Shown: positions 8,967 to 20,803 of the stretch, one piece after another | How the letters are laid out: every line of letters starts with the position of its first letter | Numbering within the stretch: the first letter of the stretch is position 1 | The notes under the pieces: model-generated | Seen by the model: the letters and a program-made list of their open reading frames with translations, nothing else | Told to the model about the DNA's origin: nothing | Databases searched by the model: none | Made by a program: the position numbers and the translations under genes | Origin: Pseudomonadota bacterium | GTDB lineage: Bacteria > Pseudomonadota > Gammaproteobacteria > JAKAQQ01 | NCBI GenBank assembly: GCA_021798115.1 | Contig: JAJZYM010000018.1 | Location: 1 to 37,097, forward strand | Reading direction: 5' to 3' | DNA: 37,097 bases

Positions 8967-9387
8967 TCTCGCCCCCGCACCGGGGGCTCGCCCGCGCGCG
9001 ACGCGCGTGGGCCGCGGCCCCGGATCCGGCCTTGGCAAAACCTGCGGTCGTGGCCACAAAGGTCAGCACGCGCGCGCCGGAGGGCTGCGCAAGGTCGGCT
9101 TCGAGGGTGGGCAGATGCCGTTGCAACGCCGTCTTCCCAAGACCGGCTTCCGTTCTCCGCACGCCGGACGGGTCCGGACTTTGCGCCTCGACCGTCTGTC
9201 CCACGTGGCGGCCGAGGTCGTCGATCTCGATGCCCTCAAGAAGGCCGGACTCGTGCCGCAGCACACCGAGGCGGTCAAGATCGTCGTCCGCGGCAGCCTG
9301 ACGCGGCCCGTGCGGGTGCGTGGCCTCGCGCTCAGCCGGGGCGCGCAAGCGGCCCTCGAAGCGGCCGGTGGCCGGGTGGAGGACTGA
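8953..9387 (+). CDS. rplO: 50S ribosomal protein L15
   Basis: L15 is a late 50S assembly protein. The 144-aa product, the E. coli length, starts [20 protein letters not shown] and carries [19 protein letters not shown] and [17 protein letters not shown]. The ATG at 8953 lies within rpmD behind GAGGAGATCGG. secY begins 1 nt after the stop. Confidence 0.97.
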   Translation: MRLNDLAPAPGARPRATRVGRGPGSGLGKTCGRGHKGQHARAGGLRKVGFEGGQMPLQRRLPKTGFRSPHAGRVRTLRLDRLSHVAAEVVDLDALKKAGLVPQHTEAVKIVVRGSLTRPVRVRGLALSRGAQAALEAAGGRVED

Positions 9388-9388
9388 G

Positions 9389-10717
9389 ATGGCGCGTTCC
9401 GCCGCGCAGGCCACGACCTCCTTTGCTGGGCTGACCCGCTCGAAGGACCTTCGGCGGCGGTTGCTCTTCCTGGCCGGGGCGCTCCTCGTCTTCCGGATCG
9501 GCGCGCACATCCCGGTGCCCGGCATCAACCCCGAAGCGCTCGCCCGGCTGTTTCACAGCCAATCGGGCGGGATCCTCTCCATGTTCAACATGTTTTCCGG
9601 AGGCGCGCTCGCGCGGATGAGCGTTTTCGCCCTCGGCATCATGCCGTACATCTCGGCGTCGATCATTGTCCAGATGCTGAGCTCGGTGCTTCCGAGCCTC
9701 GAGGCTCTCAAGAAAGAAGGCTACGCAGGGACGCGCAAGTTGACCCGCTACACGCGCTACAGCACCGTAGGGCTGGCCGTTGTGCAGTCGGTGTTCGCCT
9801 CGATCGCGCTCGAGAGCCGCGGGGTGGTCATCGACCCCGGTCCCGGCTTCGTGATCCTCTCCACGCTCAGCCTGGTCGCCGGAACGATGTTTCTCACCTG
9901 GATCGGCGAGCAGGTCACCGAGCGGGGCATCGGCAACGGTATCTCGATGATCATTTTTGCCGCCATCGTGGCCGGGCTTCCGTCGGCCGTGAGCGGCTCG
10001 CTCAGTCTCGTCAGCACCGGGCAGCTGTCTCCGCTCGTCGGCATTCTGGTCTTCGCCCTCGTCCTCGGGGTGACGACGTTTGTGGTCTTTGTCGAGCACG
10101 GACAGCGGCGGATCACCGTCCACTACGCCCAGCGCCAGCAGGGGCGTCAGCTCTACGCGGCGCAGAGCACGCATCTTCCGCTCAAGCTCAACATGAGCGG
10201 TGTCATCCCGCCGATTTTCGCCTCGAGCATCCTGCTCTTCCCGGCCACGATCGCCGGCTGGTTCGGCAGCGGGAGCCACGCGCTTCTGCTGCAGAAGGTG
10301 GCGGCGCTTCTCTCGCCTCCCTCTCTGGCCTACATCCTGATCTTCGCCATTCTCATCATCTTCTTCTGCTTCTTCTACACGGCGCTGGTCTTTAATTCGC
10401 AAGAGACCGCCGACAACCTCAAAAAGTCGGGGGCGTTCGTTCCCGGCATCCGTCCCGGGCAGCAGACGGCCGAGTACGTCGACCGCGTGCTCAGCCGCCT
10501 CACGTTCTGGGGTGCGCTCTACGTGACGGCCGTTTGCCTTTTGCCCACGTTTTTGATTGCCTACACACACGTCCCGTTCTACTTTGGCGGGACCTCGCTC
10601 CTCATCATCGTGGTGGTGGTCATGGATTTCATGGCCCAGCTCCAGGCGCACGCCATGACCCACCAGTACGAGGGGCTTCTCAAGAAAGCCGGTCTGCGCG
10701 GGGGTCGGCGCAACTGA
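9389..10717 (+). CDS. secY: Protein translocase subunit SecY
   Basis: SecY is the channel of the SecYEG inner-membrane translocon. The 442-aa product has about ten hydrophobic segments. Recognisable blocks are [17 protein letters not shown] after TM1, [16 protein letters not shown] in TM2, [20 protein letters not shown] around TM5, and the cytoplasmic-loop region [20 protein letters not shown]. The ATG at 9389 is only 1 nt from the rplO stop and sits behind GGAGGACTGAG. The length matches E. coli SecY (443 aa). Confidence 0.98.
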   Translation: MARSAAQATTSFAGLTRSKDLRRRLLFLAGALLVFRIGAHIPVPGINPEALARLFHSQSGGILSMFNMFSGGALARMSVFALGIMPYISASIIVQMLSSVLPSLEALKKEGYAGTRKLTRYTRYSTVGLAVVQSVFASIALESRGVVIDPGPGFVILSTLSLVAGTMFLTWIGEQVTERGIGNGISMIIFAAIVAGLPSAVSGSLSLVSTGQLSPLVGILVFALVLGVTTFVVFVEHGQRRITVHYAQRQQGRQLYAAQSTHLPLKLNMSGVIPPIFASSILLFPATIAGWFGSGSHALLLQKVAALLSPPSLAYILIFAILIIFFCFFYTALVFNSQETADNLKKSGAFVPGIRPGQQTAEYVDRVLSRLTFWGALYVTAVCLLPTFLIAYTHVPFYFGGTSLLIIVVVVMDFMAQLQAHAMTHQYEGLLKKAGLRGGRRN

Positions 10718-10751
10718 TGCACACCCGGGTCTCGTCCCGGAGGGGGTACGC

Positions 10752-10865
10752 ATGAAGGTACGGGCTTCGGTCAAACGCATGTGCCGCAACTGCAAGGTGG
10801 TGCGGCGTGCGGGGGTCGTGCGGATCGTCTGCACGGACGCCCGCCACAAGCAACGCCAAGGTTAA
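10752..10865 (+). CDS. rpmJ: 50S ribosomal protein L36, zinc-binding form
   Basis: This 37-aa gene begins [19 protein letters not shown] and ends DARHKQRQG. The CxxC pair at residues 11 and 14 and the later C and H are the zinc ligands of the C-plus L36 form. The ATG at 10752 follows GGAGGGGG. Its position between secY and rpsM is conserved and marks the end of the spc genes. Confidence 0.96.
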   Translation: MKVRASVKRMCRNCKVVRRAGVVRIVCTDARHKQRQG

Positions 10866-10876
10866 GGAGACTCTTG

Positions 10877-10885
10877 TGCTATACT
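10877..10885 (+). promoter_or_regulatory. Extended -10 promoter candidate before rpsM
   Basis: TGC followed by TATACT (10880-10885) is an extended -10 element; I see no good -35 upstream. Transcription would start near 10892 and could supply rpsM-K-D-rpoA-rplQ separately from the spc genes. Only 57 nt lie between rpmJ and rpsM, so the long S4-binding pseudoknot leader known in E. coli does not seem to fit downstream of it. Confidence 0.4.
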
Positions 10886-10922
10886 GTTCCGTTCCAGTTG
10901 GTCTTCGTCCCGAGGGGGTCGC

Positions 10923-11285
10923 ATGGCGCGCATAGCAGGGGTCAACATCCCGGCCACCAAGCATACGGTGATCGCGCTCACGAGCATCTACGGGATCGGT
11001 CACGCGCGCGCGCGGGCCATCTGCGCGGCGGCGGGCGTCGACCCTGCCACCAAGGTGCGCGATCTCAGCGACGCTGAGGTTGACGCCCTGCGTGAGCAGG
11101 TGGCGCAACACCGGGTCGAGGGTGATCTCCGCCGCGAGATCGCCATGAACATCAAGCGTCTGATGGATCTCGGATGCTACCGTGGGCTTCGCCACCGCCG
11201 GGGTCTTCCGGTGCGCGGGCAGAGGACACGGACCAACGCCCGCACGCGCAAGGGACGGCCACGGGCCGGGAAACGTTCGTCGTGA
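10923..11285 (+). CDS. rpsM: 30S ribosomal protein S13
   Basis: S13 is in the 30S head and makes the B1a/B1b bridges. The 120-aa product starts [20 protein letters not shown], has the helix-turn region [19 protein letters not shown], and ends with the basic tail [20 protein letters not shown]. The ATG at 10923 follows GAGGGGGTCGC. Confidence 0.97.
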   Translation: MARIAGVNIPATKHTVIALTSIYGIGHARARAICAAAGVDPATKVRDLSDAEVDALREQVAQHRVEGDLRREIAMNIKRLMDLGCYRGLRHRRGLPVRGQRTRTNARTRKGRPRAGKRSS

Positions 11286-11351
11286 GGCGCTGCCCGTCCA
11301 CAGCGGTCCGCCCGCAACGAAGCATTATCCTTCTGACGGAGGCCAACGGTC

Positions 11352-11738
11352 GTGGTTGAGAACGCTCGCGCCCGTAAACGTGTCAAGAAAGTTGTGCCGG
11401 AAGCGCTGGTGCATGTGCACGCGTCCTTCAACAACACCATCATCACGGTCACCGACCGGCAGGGCAACGCGCTCGCGGCGGCCAGCGCAGGCGGCGCAGG
11501 ATTTCGCGGCTCACGCAAAAGCACCCCGTTTGCGGCGCAGATGGCCGCCGAAAAAATCGCGCCGGTCATGCGTGACTATGGGATCCGCACCCTGGATGTC
11601 CTCGTCGCGGGACCGGGCCCGGGACGCGAGTCGGCGGTGCGGGCCTTCCACAATCTCGGGTTCAAGATCAACACCATTTCGGACGTGACGCCGATCCCGC
11701 ACAACGGGTGCCGTCCGCCCAAGAGACGGCGCGTCTGA
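11352..11738 (+). CDS. rpsK: 30S ribosomal protein S11
   Basis: S11 forms part of the 30S platform near the E site. The 128-aa product has [33 protein letters not shown] and [19 protein letters not shown], and ends [16 protein letters not shown], the classic S11 C-terminus. The start is a GTG at 11352 behind GGAGGCCAAC. A 66-nt spacer separates it from rpsM, in which I see no clear signal. Confidence 0.97.
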   Translation: MVENARARKRVKKVVPEALVHVHASFNNTIITVTDRQGNALAAASAGGAGFRGSRKSTPFAAQMAAEKIAPVMRDYGIRTLDVLVAGPGPGRESAVRAFHNLGFKINTISDVTPIPHNGCRPPKRRRV

Positions 11739-11776
11739 TGCGCCCTTTCTGCAGCCGCTGAGGTCGGACAACGCTC

Positions 11777-12412
11777 ATGGCACGATATCTCGGACCCCGT
11801 ATGAAGCGCGCCCGCCGCGTCGGAACGGATCTTTCCCTTTCGATCAAGGCCCTTGCGGACAAATCGCCCAAGCGCCATCAGCGCCCCCCGGGTCAGCACG
11901 GCGCGGCCGCGGGGCGCGGTCCGCGCAGCAAAAGCTCCGACTACCGTCTGCAGCTCCTCGAGAAGCAGAAGCTCCGCTACACCTACGGGATCCTCGAGCG
12001 GCAGTTCCGCCGCTACTACAGCGAAGCCTCCAAGCGCCGTGGGGCCACGGGGGTCACGCTTCTTCAGCTTCTTGAGACGCGCCTCGACAACGTCGTCTAC
12101 CGCTTGGGGTTCGCCTCAACCCGCGCCGAGGCCCGCCAGCTGGTGAGCCACCGTGGGGTGAGCGTGAATGGGCGGACGGTCAATCTTCCGTCCTACGGAT
12201 GCCGGAGCGGGGACGTTGTGGCTCTCCGCGACAAAAGCCGGGCGCAGCAGCGTGTACGCGACGCCTTGGAGCAGGCCTCGGCCCGCGAACCGGTGCCGTG
12301 GCTCACGCTCGACACCGCGCGTTTCGAGGGGCGGATCCTCGATCTTCCCAAGCGGGAGGATCTTGACCCGCAGATCAACGAAAACCTTGTTGTGGAGCTC
12401 TATTCCAAGTGA
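11777..12412 (+). CDS. rpsD: 30S ribosomal protein S4
   Basis: S4 nucleates 30S assembly and represses the alpha operon in E. coli. The 211-aa product starts [18 protein letters not shown], contains RPPGQHG near residues 36-42 and the S4 RNA-binding domain ([20 protein letters not shown], then [17 protein letters not shown]). It lacks the N-terminal cysteine cluster, so it is the zinc-free form. It ends [11 protein letters not shown]. The ATG is at 11777. Confidence 0.97.
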   Translation: MARYLGPRMKRARRVGTDLSLSIKALADKSPKRHQRPPGQHGAAAGRGPRSKSSDYRLQLLEKQKLRYTYGILERQFRRYYSEASKRRGATGVTLLQLLETRLDNVVYRLGFASTRAEARQLVSHRGVSVNGRTVNLPSYGCRSGDVVALRDKSRAQQRVRDALEQASAREPVPWLTLDTARFEGRILDLPKREDLDPQINENLVVELYSK

Positions 12413-12428
12413 GCTCAGGATACGCATC

Positions 12429-13454
12429 ATGCCGGAATTGACCGACGGGCTGCTTCAGCCTCGCCTCGCCTCCTTCGAGGAACTTTCCCCGTCCCTCACG
12501 CGGGTCGTCGTCGAACCCCTCGAGCGGGGCTTCGGGCACACGCTCGGCAACGCCCTGCGTCGCGTTCTGCACTCGGCCATCCCGGGGGACGCGGTGGTCG
12601 CCGTCGAGATCGATGGTGTCGTCCACGAATACACGCACATCGATGGTGTCGAAGAAGATGTCCTCGAGATCCTGCTTCGGCTGAAGACGCTCGCCGTCCG
12701 GTTGCACGGGCGGGACACGGCCGTCCTCAGCCTGGAGAAGGATGGCCCCGGTGTGGCGACCGCCGCCGACATCACCCACGACGATACGGTGACGATCGCC
12801 AACCCCGATCTGGTGCTTGCGCATCTTGGCCGCCGGGCTCACCTCGGCCTCCGGCTTCATGTGGCCCGCGGGCGCGGCTATGTGCCCGCCCCGCACGTCG
12901 GCGAGGGCACGGAGGAAGAGGTGGTGGGACGTCTTCGCCTCGACGCCAGTTTCAGTCCGGTCGTCCGTGTGTCCTACCACGTGGAGAACACCCGGGTCGA
13001 GCAGCGCACGGACCTCGACCGGTTGATCCTCGAGATCGAGACCAACGGAACGATCACCGCGCGCGAGGCTCTCGTCCGCGCGGGGGAGATTCTCACCGCG
13101 CAAATCGTCGCCATCACCGGGGCGGAGGCGACCCAGGCCGCTCCCGTCCGTCGTACGCAGAACCTTGATCCCATCCTCCTTCGTCCGATCGACGATCTCG
13201 GACTCCCGGTGCGCACCGTGAACGCGCTCAAAGCCGAGAACCTCTATTACATCGGCGATCTCGTGCAGTGCGGGGAAATGGATCTCCTGCGCACCCCGAA
13301 CCTGGGCAAGAAATCCCTCTTCGAGATCAAGGACGCCCTGGCCCAGCACGATCTGGCCCTCGAAACACGTCTCGAAGGATGGCCACCGGCTGATCTGCCC
13401 GAGGCCGCGCCCTCGTCGCCGGTCGCCGGGGGTTCCAGCCTCTCCTCTTCTTGA
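12429..13454 (+). CDS. rpoA: DNA-directed RNA polymerase subunit alpha
   Basis: Alpha dimerises to nucleate RNA polymerase, and its C-terminal domain contacts UP elements and activators. The 341-aa product has [20 protein letters not shown] in the N-terminal domain and the alpha-CTD from about residue 245 ([20 protein letters not shown], then [17 protein letters not shown]). The arginine of VRTVN matches the DNA-contacting position of E. coli R265. A low-complexity tail after GWPP (ending GGSSLSSS) makes it about 12 aa longer than E. coli alpha. The ATG is at 12429, 16 nt after rpsD. Confidence 0.98.
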   Translation: MPELTDGLLQPRLASFEELSPSLTRVVVEPLERGFGHTLGNALRRVLHSAIPGDAVVAVEIDGVVHEYTHIDGVEEDVLEILLRLKTLAVRLHGRDTAVLSLEKDGPGVATAADITHDDTVTIANPDLVLAHLGRRAHLGLRLHVARGRGYVPAPHVGEGTEEEVVGRLRLDASFSPVVRVSYHVENTRVEQRTDLDRLILEIETNGTITAREALVRAGEILTAQIVAITGAEATQAAPVRRTQNLDPILLRPIDDLGLPVRTVNALKAENLYYIGDLVQCGEMDLLRTPNLGKKSLFEIKDALAQHDLALETRLEGWPPADLPEAAPSSPVAGGSSLSSS

Positions 13455-13473
13455 ATCTTCCGGAGCCCGTCGT

Positions 13474-13983
13474 ATGCGCCACCGCAATTCCGGTCGTGCC
13501 CTTGGGCGCACGGACGCCCACCGGCGAGCCCTCGTCCGCAACCTGACCGTTTCCCTGCTCCGCCACGAAACGGTGCGCACCACCGTCGCCCGGGCCAAGG
13601 AGCTTCGTCGCGTCGTCGAGCCGGTCATCACGCTGGCCAAGAACGACACTCTGGCCGCCCGCCGCCGGGCGTTTGCGCTCCTTCGGGATGAGGCCGTGGT
13701 GGCCAAACTCTTCAGCGATCTCGGCCCCCACTACCGGGCCCGTCCCGGGGGCTATCTGCGCATCGTCCGCGATGGTGTGCGCAGCGGCGACAACGCCCCG
13801 CGGGCGATCGTCCAGCTCGTCGACCGGAGCCTGCCCGCCCCCAAGAAGCGCCGTGGACGCCCGGCCCCGTCGGCGGGCGAGGCGTCACCGGGGCCCGAGA
13901 CCGCCCGGACCGAGAAACCGGCACGCGGCGGACTCCTTGGCCGTCTGCGGCGCGGACGCCGCGAGGGCGGCGCCTCCTCCTGA
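13474..13983 (+). CDS. rplQ: 50S ribosomal protein L17 with C-terminal extension
   Basis: L17 lies near the exit tunnel. The first 120 residues are standard: [40 protein letters not shown] and the end [20 protein letters not shown]. The usual family length is about 120-130 aa, but here the protein is 169 aa. About 45 extra residues rich in P, G, R, A and E follow ([18 protein letters not shown] and onward), with no recognised domain. The gene ends 23 nt from the convergent uvrA, and I see no strong terminator between them. Confidence 0.96.
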   Translation: MRHRNSGRALGRTDAHRRALVRNLTVSLLRHETVRTTVARAKELRRVVEPVITLAKNDTLAARRRAFALLRDEAVVAKLFSDLGPHYRARPGGYLRIVRDGVRSGDNAPRAIVQLVDRSLPAPKKRRGRPAPSAGEASPGPETARTEKPARGGLLGRLRRGRREGGASS

Positions 13984-14006
13984 GCGCTCTGGGAAGGGTC
14001 CCGCCT

Positions 14007-16850
14007 CTACCCCGGCGTGGGTTCCTGCCCTGCTGAGGGGTGGTCTCTGCCTCCGAGAAGCCGCTCGAGCCAACGCCCGGTCGGGGTGGGAAGGCCGGCG
14101 AGTCTCTCGGGTGGCCCCTCTCCGACGATCCGCCCTCCGCCCTCCCCCCCTTCGGGCCCGAGATCGATCAGCCAGTCGGCGGCGCGGACCACTTCCGGAT
14201 GGTGTTCGACGACGAGGACGCTGTGGCCCTCGTCGCAAAGACGCTGCAGCACCGCCAGGAGGCGGTCCACGTCGTGGACGTGGAGGCCCGTCGTCGGTTC
14301 GTCAAAAAGATAAAGTGTGGCCGGCCGTTCGGGCCGGGCGATTTCGCGTGCGAGTTTCAATCTTTGGGCTTCGCCCGCGGAGAGTGTGGTCGCGCTCTGC
14401 CCCAGGGTGACGTAGCCGAGGCCGAGTTCCTCGAGGACCGCGAGCGGATGGTGGAGAGCCGGCAAGGGCGCGAAAAACGCTCGTGCCTCGCTCACGGTGA
14501 GGGCAAGGATGTCGGCGATGTTGCGTCCGCGGTAACGGATTTCGAGGAGGTCTTCAGCGTAGCGGCGCCCCCCGCAGCGGTCACAGACGACCTCGACGTC
14601 GGGGAGAAAATGCATCGCCACGCGGCGCACGCCTTCACCCTGACAGGTCTCGCAACGCCCACCCGGACGGTTGAACGAGAAGCGGGCCGCACCGAGTCCG
14701 CGGGTCCGGGCTTCAGGAAGGGACGCAAAGAGCTCGCGCAGCGGGGTGAAGAGGCCGCTATAGGTCGCGGGCGTCGAGCGCGCGTTGCGGCCGATCGGGT
14801 GCTGGTCGACGGCGATGACCCGCCCGAGGAACGTGGCCCCCTCGAGCCGCGGAAGCGGACGGAGCGCGGGTGGGTCGAGGCCCTGGAGGTGGTGACGAAG
14901 AAGCGGGTAGAGCACGTCCTCGATCAACGTGGACTTGCCCGAGCCTGAGACGCCGGTCACGACGACGAGGAGCCCGAGGGGAATCGCGACCGTGAGCCCG
15001 TGGAGATTGTGCAAATGCGCGTCCGCCAGGAGGAGACGATGGGACCCCGGCGCCCGACGGGTGGGGCGTTGTGCGAGAGGCGCGCGTCCGCTCAGGTAGG
15101 CCCCCGTCGGGGAGTCCGGGTTGCGGCGCAGCTCCTCCGGGCTCCCCTGGGCGACAAGGCGTCCTCCCTCGCGTCCGCCTCCGGGTCCGAGCTCGACGAT
15201 GTGGTCCGCAGCGGCGAGGAAGGAGGCGTCGTGCTCGACGACGAGCACCGCGTTGCCGAGGTCGGCCAGGCGGCGCAGGATGCCGAGAAGCGGTTCAAGA
15301 TCGCGGGGGTGGAGCCCGACGGAAGGCTCGTCGAGGACGTAGGTCACGCCGACCAGCCCCTGGCCGATCTGGCCGGCCAGGTGAAGCCGCTGGCCCTCCC
15401 CGCCCGAGAGGCTCTGCGCGGGACGATCCAGGGTGAGGTACCCGAGGCCGACCTCGAGCAGGAAGGCGAGGCGCTGGTTGAGGGCGGCGCGCAGCGGAGC
15501 CGTCCAGGCGCACGCGACGGGATCGTCGGGAACGTAGGAGACGAGGACATCGGCGAGGCGCCGCAAGGGCAGCGCCACGAGGTCGGGCAGGGTCCACGGA
15601 CCGAGGCGCACGTGGCGGGCGAGGGGGTTGAGACGGCTTCCTTGGCAGGCGCCGCAGATCCGGCTTGAGCGCAACGCGCGCAGGCGCTCGCGGACGCGAG
15701 CGGAGCTGGTTTCCTGCCAGCGGAGAGCCAGGGTGGGCAGGACGCCGCCGAATCCGTCCGGATCGGGTCCGGGCGGCCCGTCGAGAAGAAGGGCGCGCGC
15801 GGCGGGCGCAAGTGCTGCGAAAGGGACATCGAGCGGGATCCCGTGGCGGTGGGCAAAGGCGCTCAGGGCCAGTCCGCCCCGACCGTGTCCCGGCTCCCAC
15901 CCGTGAAGCGCACCCTCTGCGAGACTCCGCGTGGGGTCGGTCACGATCTTCTGTGGATCGAAATACTCTTCCGTCCCGAGTCCGGCGCAGGTCGGGCAGG
16001 CTCCCTCGGGGTTGTTGAACGAGAGGTGCCGGGGCTCGAGTTCGGGGGCGGCGCGTCCGCAGACCGAGCAGGTGGCCCGGTGATGGAAGACGAGGGCCAG
16101 GTCCGGGCGGTCCACGCCCCGGATGTGAACACACTCGGCGCGGAGCCCCAGGGCATGTTCGAACGCCTCGCGCAGGCGCGCGCGGTCCTCCTCGTCCGCC
16201 CGCAGACGGTCGACAACGACCTCGATCGTGTGAAAAGCGCGAAGCGGCCGGGGGAGAGCGTCGAGCTCGGCCTCCTGGCCGTCGAGGAGCACGCGGACGT
16301 AGCCCTCGCGGCGCAAGGCTTCGAGGCGAGAGGCGCGCGCCCGAGGGCCGCGGCCCTCGGCCACGAGAGGGGCCAGAACGGCGACGCGTCCACCTCGGGC
16401 GGCCTCGAGGGTGCGTTCGATCATGGATTCGATCGATTCGGCGCGCATCGCCGTCCCGTGCTCGGGGCAGTGCGGGATCCCGGCCCGGGCGAAATAGAGC
16501 TTGAGGTATTCGTAAAGATCGGTGACCGTGCCGACGGTCGAGCGGGGGTTGTGGGCGGGGGCGCGGCGGCCGATCGCGAGAGCGGGCGAGAGCCCCTCGA
16601 TCGATTCGACCGGAGGGCGCGGCAGGAGGTCGAGGAACTGACGGGCGTAGAGCGAGAGGGACTCGACGTAGCGGCGCTGGCCTTCGGCGTAGATGGTGTC
16701 GAACGCGAGCGAGGATTTGCCCGAGCCCGAAGGGCCGGTGATGACGACGAGGGCGCGGCGGGGGAGACGGAGATCGAGATTCCGGAGGTTGTGGGTACGC
16801 GCTCCGCGGACGCGCAGTGTGTCCTCCGGAACGGGGTTCGCCGCGGTCAC
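14007..16850 (-). CDS. uvrA: UvrABC excision repair ATPase UvrA
   Basis: UvrA dimers scan DNA for bulky lesions and load UvrB. The 947-aa product has two ABC cassettes: Walker A GPSGSGKS at residues 39-46 and the second GVSGSGKST in the C-terminal half. Zinc-binding Cys pairs are visible (CSVC/CPTC, and CETC/CDRC in the second half). The UvrB-binding insertion after FARAGIPHCPEHG is present, which argues against a UvrA2-type paralogue. The second signature reads LSAGE (823-827) instead of LSGGE. The start is a GTG that overlaps the stop of the FAD oxidase gene by four bases. uvrA after rplQ is a known gammaproteobacterial arrangement. Confidence 0.95.
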   Translation of the reverse strand: MTAANPVPEDTLRVRGARTHNLRNLDLRLPRRALVVITGPSGSGKSSLAFDTIYAEGQRRYVESLSLYARQFLDLLPRPPVESIEGLSPALAIGRRAPAHNPRSTVGTVTDLYEYLKLYFARAGIPHCPEHGTAMRAESIESMIERTLEAARGGRVAVLAPLVAEGRGPRARASRLEALRREGYVRVLLDGQEAELDALPRPLRAFHTIEVVVDRLRADEEDRARLREAFEHALGLRAECVHIRGVDRPDLALVFHHRATCSVCGRAAPELEPRHLSFNNPEGACPTCAGLGTEEYFDPQKIVTDPTRSLAEGALHGWEPGHGRGGLALSAFAHRHGIPLDVPFAALAPAARALLLDGPPGPDPDGFGGVLPTLALRWQETSSARVRERLRALRSSRICGACQGSRLNPLARHVRLGPWTLPDLVALPLRRLADVLVSYVPDDPVACAWTAPLRAALNQRLAFLLEVGLGYLTLDRPAQSLSGGEGQRLHLAGQIGQGLVGVTYVLDEPSVGLHPRDLEPLLGILRRLADLGNAVLVVEHDASFLAAADHIVELGPGGGREGGRLVAQGSPEELRRNPDSPTGAYLSGRAPLAQRPTRRAPGSHRLLLADAHLHNLHGLTVAIPLGLLVVVTGVSGSGKSTLIEDVLYPLLRHHLQGLDPPALRPLPRLEGATFLGRVIAVDQHPIGRNARSTPATYSGLFTPLRELFASLPEARTRGLGAARFSFNRPGGRCETCQGEGVRRVAMHFLPDVEVVCDRCGGRRYAEDLLEIRYRGRNIADILALTVSEARAFFAPLPALHHPLAVLEELGLGYVTLGQSATTLSAGEAQRLKLAREIARPERPATLYLFDEPTTGLHVHDVDRLLAVLQRLCDEGHSVLVVEHHPEVVRAADWLIDLGPEGGEGGGRIVGEGPPERLAGLPTPTGRWLERLLGGRDHPSAGQEPTPG

Positions 16851-18259
16851 GCCGGGCGGGGGGCGGCGGGGACGCCCAGGACCTTGCCGGGGTTGAGGAT
16901 GCCGGCGGGGTCGAAGACCGCCTTGACGGACGCCATGACCCCGCGCGTCCCGGCGTCGATCTGCCAGGGGAGGTAGGGGGCCTTGGCGAGGCCCACGCCG
17001 TGTTCTCCCGAGAGCGTTCCTCCGAGGTCAAGGACACGGGCGAAGAGGACGGAGGCGGCCTCCGCGGCCCGGGCGCGGTCGTCCGCGTCGTCCGCGTCGT
17101 GGAGGATGTTGACGTGGAGGTTGCCGTTCGCAACGTGGCCGAAGCTGACGATGCGGAGGCCGGTGCGTGCGGCGAGATCCTCAAGATGGCCGACGAGCTC
17201 CGGAAGACGGCTTGCGGGCACGGCGACGTCTTCGTTGACCTTTCCGGAAGCGAGCCGGCGGAGTGCCGGCGAGAGCGCGCGCCGCGCCGCCCACAGGGTC
17301 TCGCGCTCGGGTTCGTCGTGGGCGCGGCGAAGATCAAGAAGACCCTCCCCGCGGAGCGCCTCCTCGTGGAGTTTCGTGACCGCCTCGAGCAAGCGAGGAT
17401 CCTCCTCCACGTCGACGAGAAGGAGCGCACCGGCCCCGGCGGGGACGGGGGGTGAAAGCTGGGGGGCGACAAGGCCGAGGGCGGCTCCGTCGAGGAGCTC
17501 GCAGACCGCCGGGCCGTGCGTGAGGGCGCGCAGACGCAGCACCGCCGCGACGGCTTCGTGCACCCCCGTGTAGCAGGCGCGAAGGCCGGTGCGTCCGGCG
17601 GGGCGCGGGACGAGGGCGAGCGTGGCCTCGACGATGATGGCGAGGGTCCCTTCCGAACCCACAAGGAGATCGGTGAGATCGTAGCCGACGGAATTTTTCT
17701 CGGTACGTGCCCCGGTGCGGACGACGGTCCCCGCGCCGGTCACGGCGGTGAGGCCGAGGACGTAGCGGCGGCTCGCTCCGTAACGCGCGGCGTGTGGCCC
17801 GGAGGCGTGGGTCGCGAGATTGCCCCCGACCGTGGCGTAGGCGGCCGAGGTCGGATCGGGAGGCCAGAGAAGGCCCGCTTCCCGGGCCACGTCCTGGACC
17901 CGGCGGTTGGGAACGCCGGCCTCGGCCACGAGAAGGCGGTCGGCGGGATGAAACGAGACGATGCGGGCGAGACGCTCGAGGCTCACGACCACCCCCCCGG
18001 CGACCGGCACGCTCGCTCCGGTGGTGTTGCTTCCGAGACCGCGGGGCGTGAGGGGCACACGGTGCTTGTTCGCCCAACGGACGAGAGCGACGATCTCCTC
18101 GAGTGCCGTGGGGAACACGACCGCGTCCGGCGGGGCCTCGCGCCGACTGTTGTCCGAGGCGTAGGGCCAGCAGCCCGACGGATCGAGGTGCCGCCTCTCG
18201 GGCGGAAAGAGGGCGGAGAGTTCGTTCCGGGACTCCGCGCTGAGAGGCACCGTCCGCAT
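16847..18259 (-). CDS. FAD-binding oxidase, GlcD/D-lactate dehydrogenase family
   Basis: Flavoenzymes of this family oxidise 2-hydroxy acids such as D-lactate or glycolate and pass electrons to quinone or an Fe-S partner. The 470-aa product has the PCMH-type FAD domain (AVVFPTALEEIVALVRWANK, then TPRGLGSNTTGASVPVAGG and PDPTSAAYATVGGNLATHAS) and the C-terminal oxidase domain (SFGHVANGNLHVNILHD, GTLSGEHGVGLAK). The substrate cannot be told from sequence. I chose the ATG at 18259, 5 nt after diaA; an in-frame ATG lies 21 bases upstream. It is cotranscribed with lpoA, diaA and uvrA by spacing, with no glcE/F partner nearby. Confidence 0.88.
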   Translation of the reverse strand: MRTVPLSAESRNELSALFPPERRHLDPSGCWPYASDNSRREAPPDAVVFPTALEEIVALVRWANKHRVPLTPRGLGSNTTGASVPVAGGVVVSLERLARIVSFHPADRLLVAEAGVPNRRVQDVAREAGLLWPPDPTSAAYATVGGNLATHASGPHAARYGASRRYVLGLTAVTGAGTVVRTGARTEKNSVGYDLTDLLVGSEGTLAIIVEATLALVPRPAGRTGLRACYTGVHEAVAAVLRLRALTHGPAVCELLDGAALGLVAPQLSPPVPAGAGALLLVDVEEDPRLLEAVTKLHEEALRGEGLLDLRRAHDEPERETLWAARRALSPALRRLASGKVNEDVAVPASRLPELVGHLEDLAARTGLRIVSFGHVANGNLHVNILHDADDADDRARAAEAASVLFARVLDLGGTLSGEHGVGLAKAPYLPWQIDAGTRGVMASVKAVFDPAGILNPGKVLGVPAAPRPA

Positions 18260-18264
18260 TCCGC

Positions 18265-20765
<2,501 letters not shown>

Positions 20766-20803
20766 GGACGTAGTATGCTCCCCCTGCGGGGCGTTGTCCG
20801 TCG
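20766..20803 (-). promoter_or_regulatory. lpoA/rsmI divergent spacer with weak lpoA promoter
   Basis: On the minus strand CGGACA (20795-20800) and CATACT (20772-20777) lie 17 nt apart, each matching the sigma70 consensus at four of six positions. The predicted start would fall at or next to the lpoA ATG, so the transcript would be leaderless or nearly so. A small GC hairpin (CCCC/GGGG, 20781-20791) lies in the spacer. This is weak evidence, and I see no equally good signal for rsmI. Confidence 0.25.

Noticed and set aside
12375-13706. Minus-strand open frame of 443 codons over rpoA and rplQ
   Set aside because: Same GC-driven shadow effect; rpoA and rplQ are unambiguous.
15295-17664. Minus-strand open frame of 789 codons across uvrA and the oxidase gene
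   Set aside because: It is in another frame from both real genes and is Arg/Ser/Pro-rich, typical of a shadow.
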